From contig JAATEW010000263.1 in NCBI GenBank assembly GCA_015655535.1, positions 1 to 16,135 of the forward strand: 16,135 bases of DNA. Direction: 5' to 3'. A program made the translations under genes and the position numbers. The DNA comes from Hyphomicrobiales bacterium (lineage in GTDB: Bacteria; Pseudomonadota; Alphaproteobacteria; Rhizobiales; Beijerinckiaceae). This document shows positions 15,225-16,135 of this stretch, piece after piece. The notes under the pieces were generated by a model. The model saw nothing but the letters and a program-made list of their open reading frames with translations, searched no databases and was not told the DNA's origin. The number at the start of each line of letters is the position of its first letter. Within the stretch, counting starts at the first letter, position 1.

Positions 15225-15330
15225 CTATGGCTCCAATCCGGGTGAGCTTTATGCCCATGCTTAGTTACAATATCGATTTGGTGGTATTTAAGTCTGGATG
15301 TCAATTCGATATAGGACATTCAGCCGGACC
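15225..15330. promoter_or_regulatory. Divergent promoter region of the ABC operon and the DUF3604-like gene
   Basis: This AT-richer spacer of 106 bp separates two divergent genes and should contain both promoters. On the minus strand it holds a perfect -35-like TTGACA (15299-15304 on the plus strand), but no good -10 lies at the standard distance. The 12-mer TTACAATATCGA at 15265-15276 also occurs upstream of the kinase gene. No clear palindromic operator is visible. Confidence 0.45.
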
Positions 15331-16135
15331 ATGGCCATAACCGAGATAGATCGCGTGCCTCCATCACAAGACGACAAGAACGAACGGGCCGCGAAGCTCG
15401 ACGCAAGGCTCGGTACATATGTCGCCCCGCAAGACCTCTACGCGAGAACCAAAGCTTTACCCTTCGCCGGCGCGCTGCGCTGCGATCAAGACTGTCTCGA
15501 AGCGGGTTCGTGGCAGGAAATTCTTCTCGATTATGAAGTGGGCGCGGGCGGCATAGCCGATGGCGCCACGTTCAAAGTCACTTTCAAATTCTATTCGGAT
15601 TGGGCGCCATTTCAGACGGCCGATCCAGGCGCGGCAAATTATCTCTCCGCCGAATATCAGGCAGGGCCCTTGGCGCAGGGCCAGTCGCCAGCAAGCGTTC
15701 AATATCTCTCCGTCCGTTTCGATCAGAAAGGCCATGAACGGCCGTTTCAGAAAGCCGTCATCGTCGATATTGTCGACGGCTATTTGAACGCGGGCGATCA
15801 CATTCTCATTCGGCTTGGCGACCGGCGCGGCGGCGGTCCCGGCACGCGCATCCAGACCTTCATCGAGGATCGCTTCAGGTTTCGCGCCTATGTCGATATT
15901 CTCGGCACGTCGCGCTTCGTCGGGGTGCCGGGCGATGTCGCGCTGCGCATCGCGGCGGGTCCTGCGGCCCGCGTTCTTCTCAATGGTCCGCGTCTCGCGC
16001 GGCCGGGTGTCCCTGCGCCCTTCCATCTCTCTTTGCAGGACCGCTGGGGCAATATTGTGAGCGATCACGCTGCACGCGTTACGCTGACCGGCTTTATTGA
16101 CGGCGGCGTGGTTTTGAACCGCGAGATCGCGCTGC
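15331..16135 (+). CDS. DUF3604-like protein, N-terminal part (runs off the window)
   Basis: The frame is open from ATG 15331 to the window edge, giving 268 residues. There is no signal peptide; the protein begins MAITEIDRVPPSQDDKN. The visible part looks all-beta and contains WQEILLDYEVGAGGIADG, FKFYSDWAPFQTADP, VRFDQKGHERPFQKAVIVDI and LIRLGDRRGGGPGTRIQTF. I associate these patterns with the N-terminal region of DUF3604 proteins, large proteins whose later part carries a putative metal-dependent domain; that part is outside the window. The biochemical role of the family is not established to my knowledge. It is divergent from the ABC/amidase operon across 106 bp, so the two may share regulation. 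The upstream ribosome site is weak, so the start is likely but not certain. Confidence 0.75.
   Translation, partial: MAITEIDRVPPSQDDKNERAAKLDARLGTYVAPQDLYARTKALPFAGALRCDQDCLEAGSWQEILLDYEVGAGGIADGATFKVTFKFYSDWAPFQTADPGAANYLSAEYQAGPLAQGQSPASVQYLSVRFDQKGHERPFQKAVIVDIVDGYLNAGDHILIRLGDRRGGGPGTRIQTFIEDRFRFRAYVDILGTSRFVGVPGDVALRIAAGPAARVLLNGPRLARPGVPAPFHLSLQDRWGNIVSDHAARVTLTGFIDGGVVLNREIAL

Noticed and set aside
14385..15245. Plus-strand open frame of 286 codons
   Set aside because: It is antisense to substrate-binding protein 2 and shows no recognisable domain or ribosome site.
15299..15304. Perfect TTGACA (minus strand) as the -35 of the ABC operon
   Set aside because: No acceptable -10 hexamer lies 16-18 bases downstream, so I do not call a promoter from it.
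1..16135. CRISPR arrays, tRNA genes, insertion sequences or phage genes
   Set aside because: I looked for regular spaced repeats, cloverleaf arms and transposase or integrase motifs and found none.

Overview
The window looks like chromosomal DNA of an alphaproteobacterium, probably Hyphomicrobiales and possibly near the Beijerinckiaceae/Methylocystaceae. I infer this from the GC-rich codon use, the style of the protein families and the kinds of neighbours; no marker gene is present to prove it. I see no tRNA, rRNA, CRISPR array, transposase or phage gene. The window holds eleven convincing genes plus one less certain small membrane-protein gene. The first and last genes are cut by the window edges.

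Signalling (1-3835). A very large minus-strand gene encodes a single-chain CheB methylesterase / CheR methyltransferase / coiled-coil / PAS / histidine-kinase protein, which runs off the left edge. Divergent from it across a 370-bp spacer is a gene for a stand-alone receiver domain, a plausible phosphotransfer partner. The spacer carries several inverted repeats. The strongest is a 14-bp hairpin with a GCGA tetraloop just upstream of the receiver gene.

Middle (3883-6296). On the minus strand lie a small single-span membrane protein of unknown function and a transglutaminase-like cysteine protease. The 205-bp spacer between them holds nested inverted repeats. A stretch of about 760 bp with no convincing gene follows.

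Sulfate block (6297-9856, plus strand). A periplasmic sulfate-binding protein gene overlaps by 16 bp a SulP-family anion permease with a C-terminal STAS domain. A class I SAM-dependent methyltransferase gene follows. A sulfate-binding protein normally serves the CysTWA ABC transporter, so its translational overlap with a secondary permease is unusual.

ABC transporter/amidase operon (15224 down to 9883, minus strand). The order is substrate-binding protein 2, substrate-binding protein 1, permease, ATPase, then an allophanate-hydrolase-like amidase. The transporter is of the nitrate/sulfonate/taurine (NitT/TauT, SsuABC) type. Having an amidase as last gene suggests uptake and hydrolysis of an amide- or urea-derived compound, but the substrate is not known. 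The 156-bp spacer between the two binding-protein genes can fold into a long bulged stem. Divergent from this operon, a gene for a DUF3604-like protein runs off the right edge.
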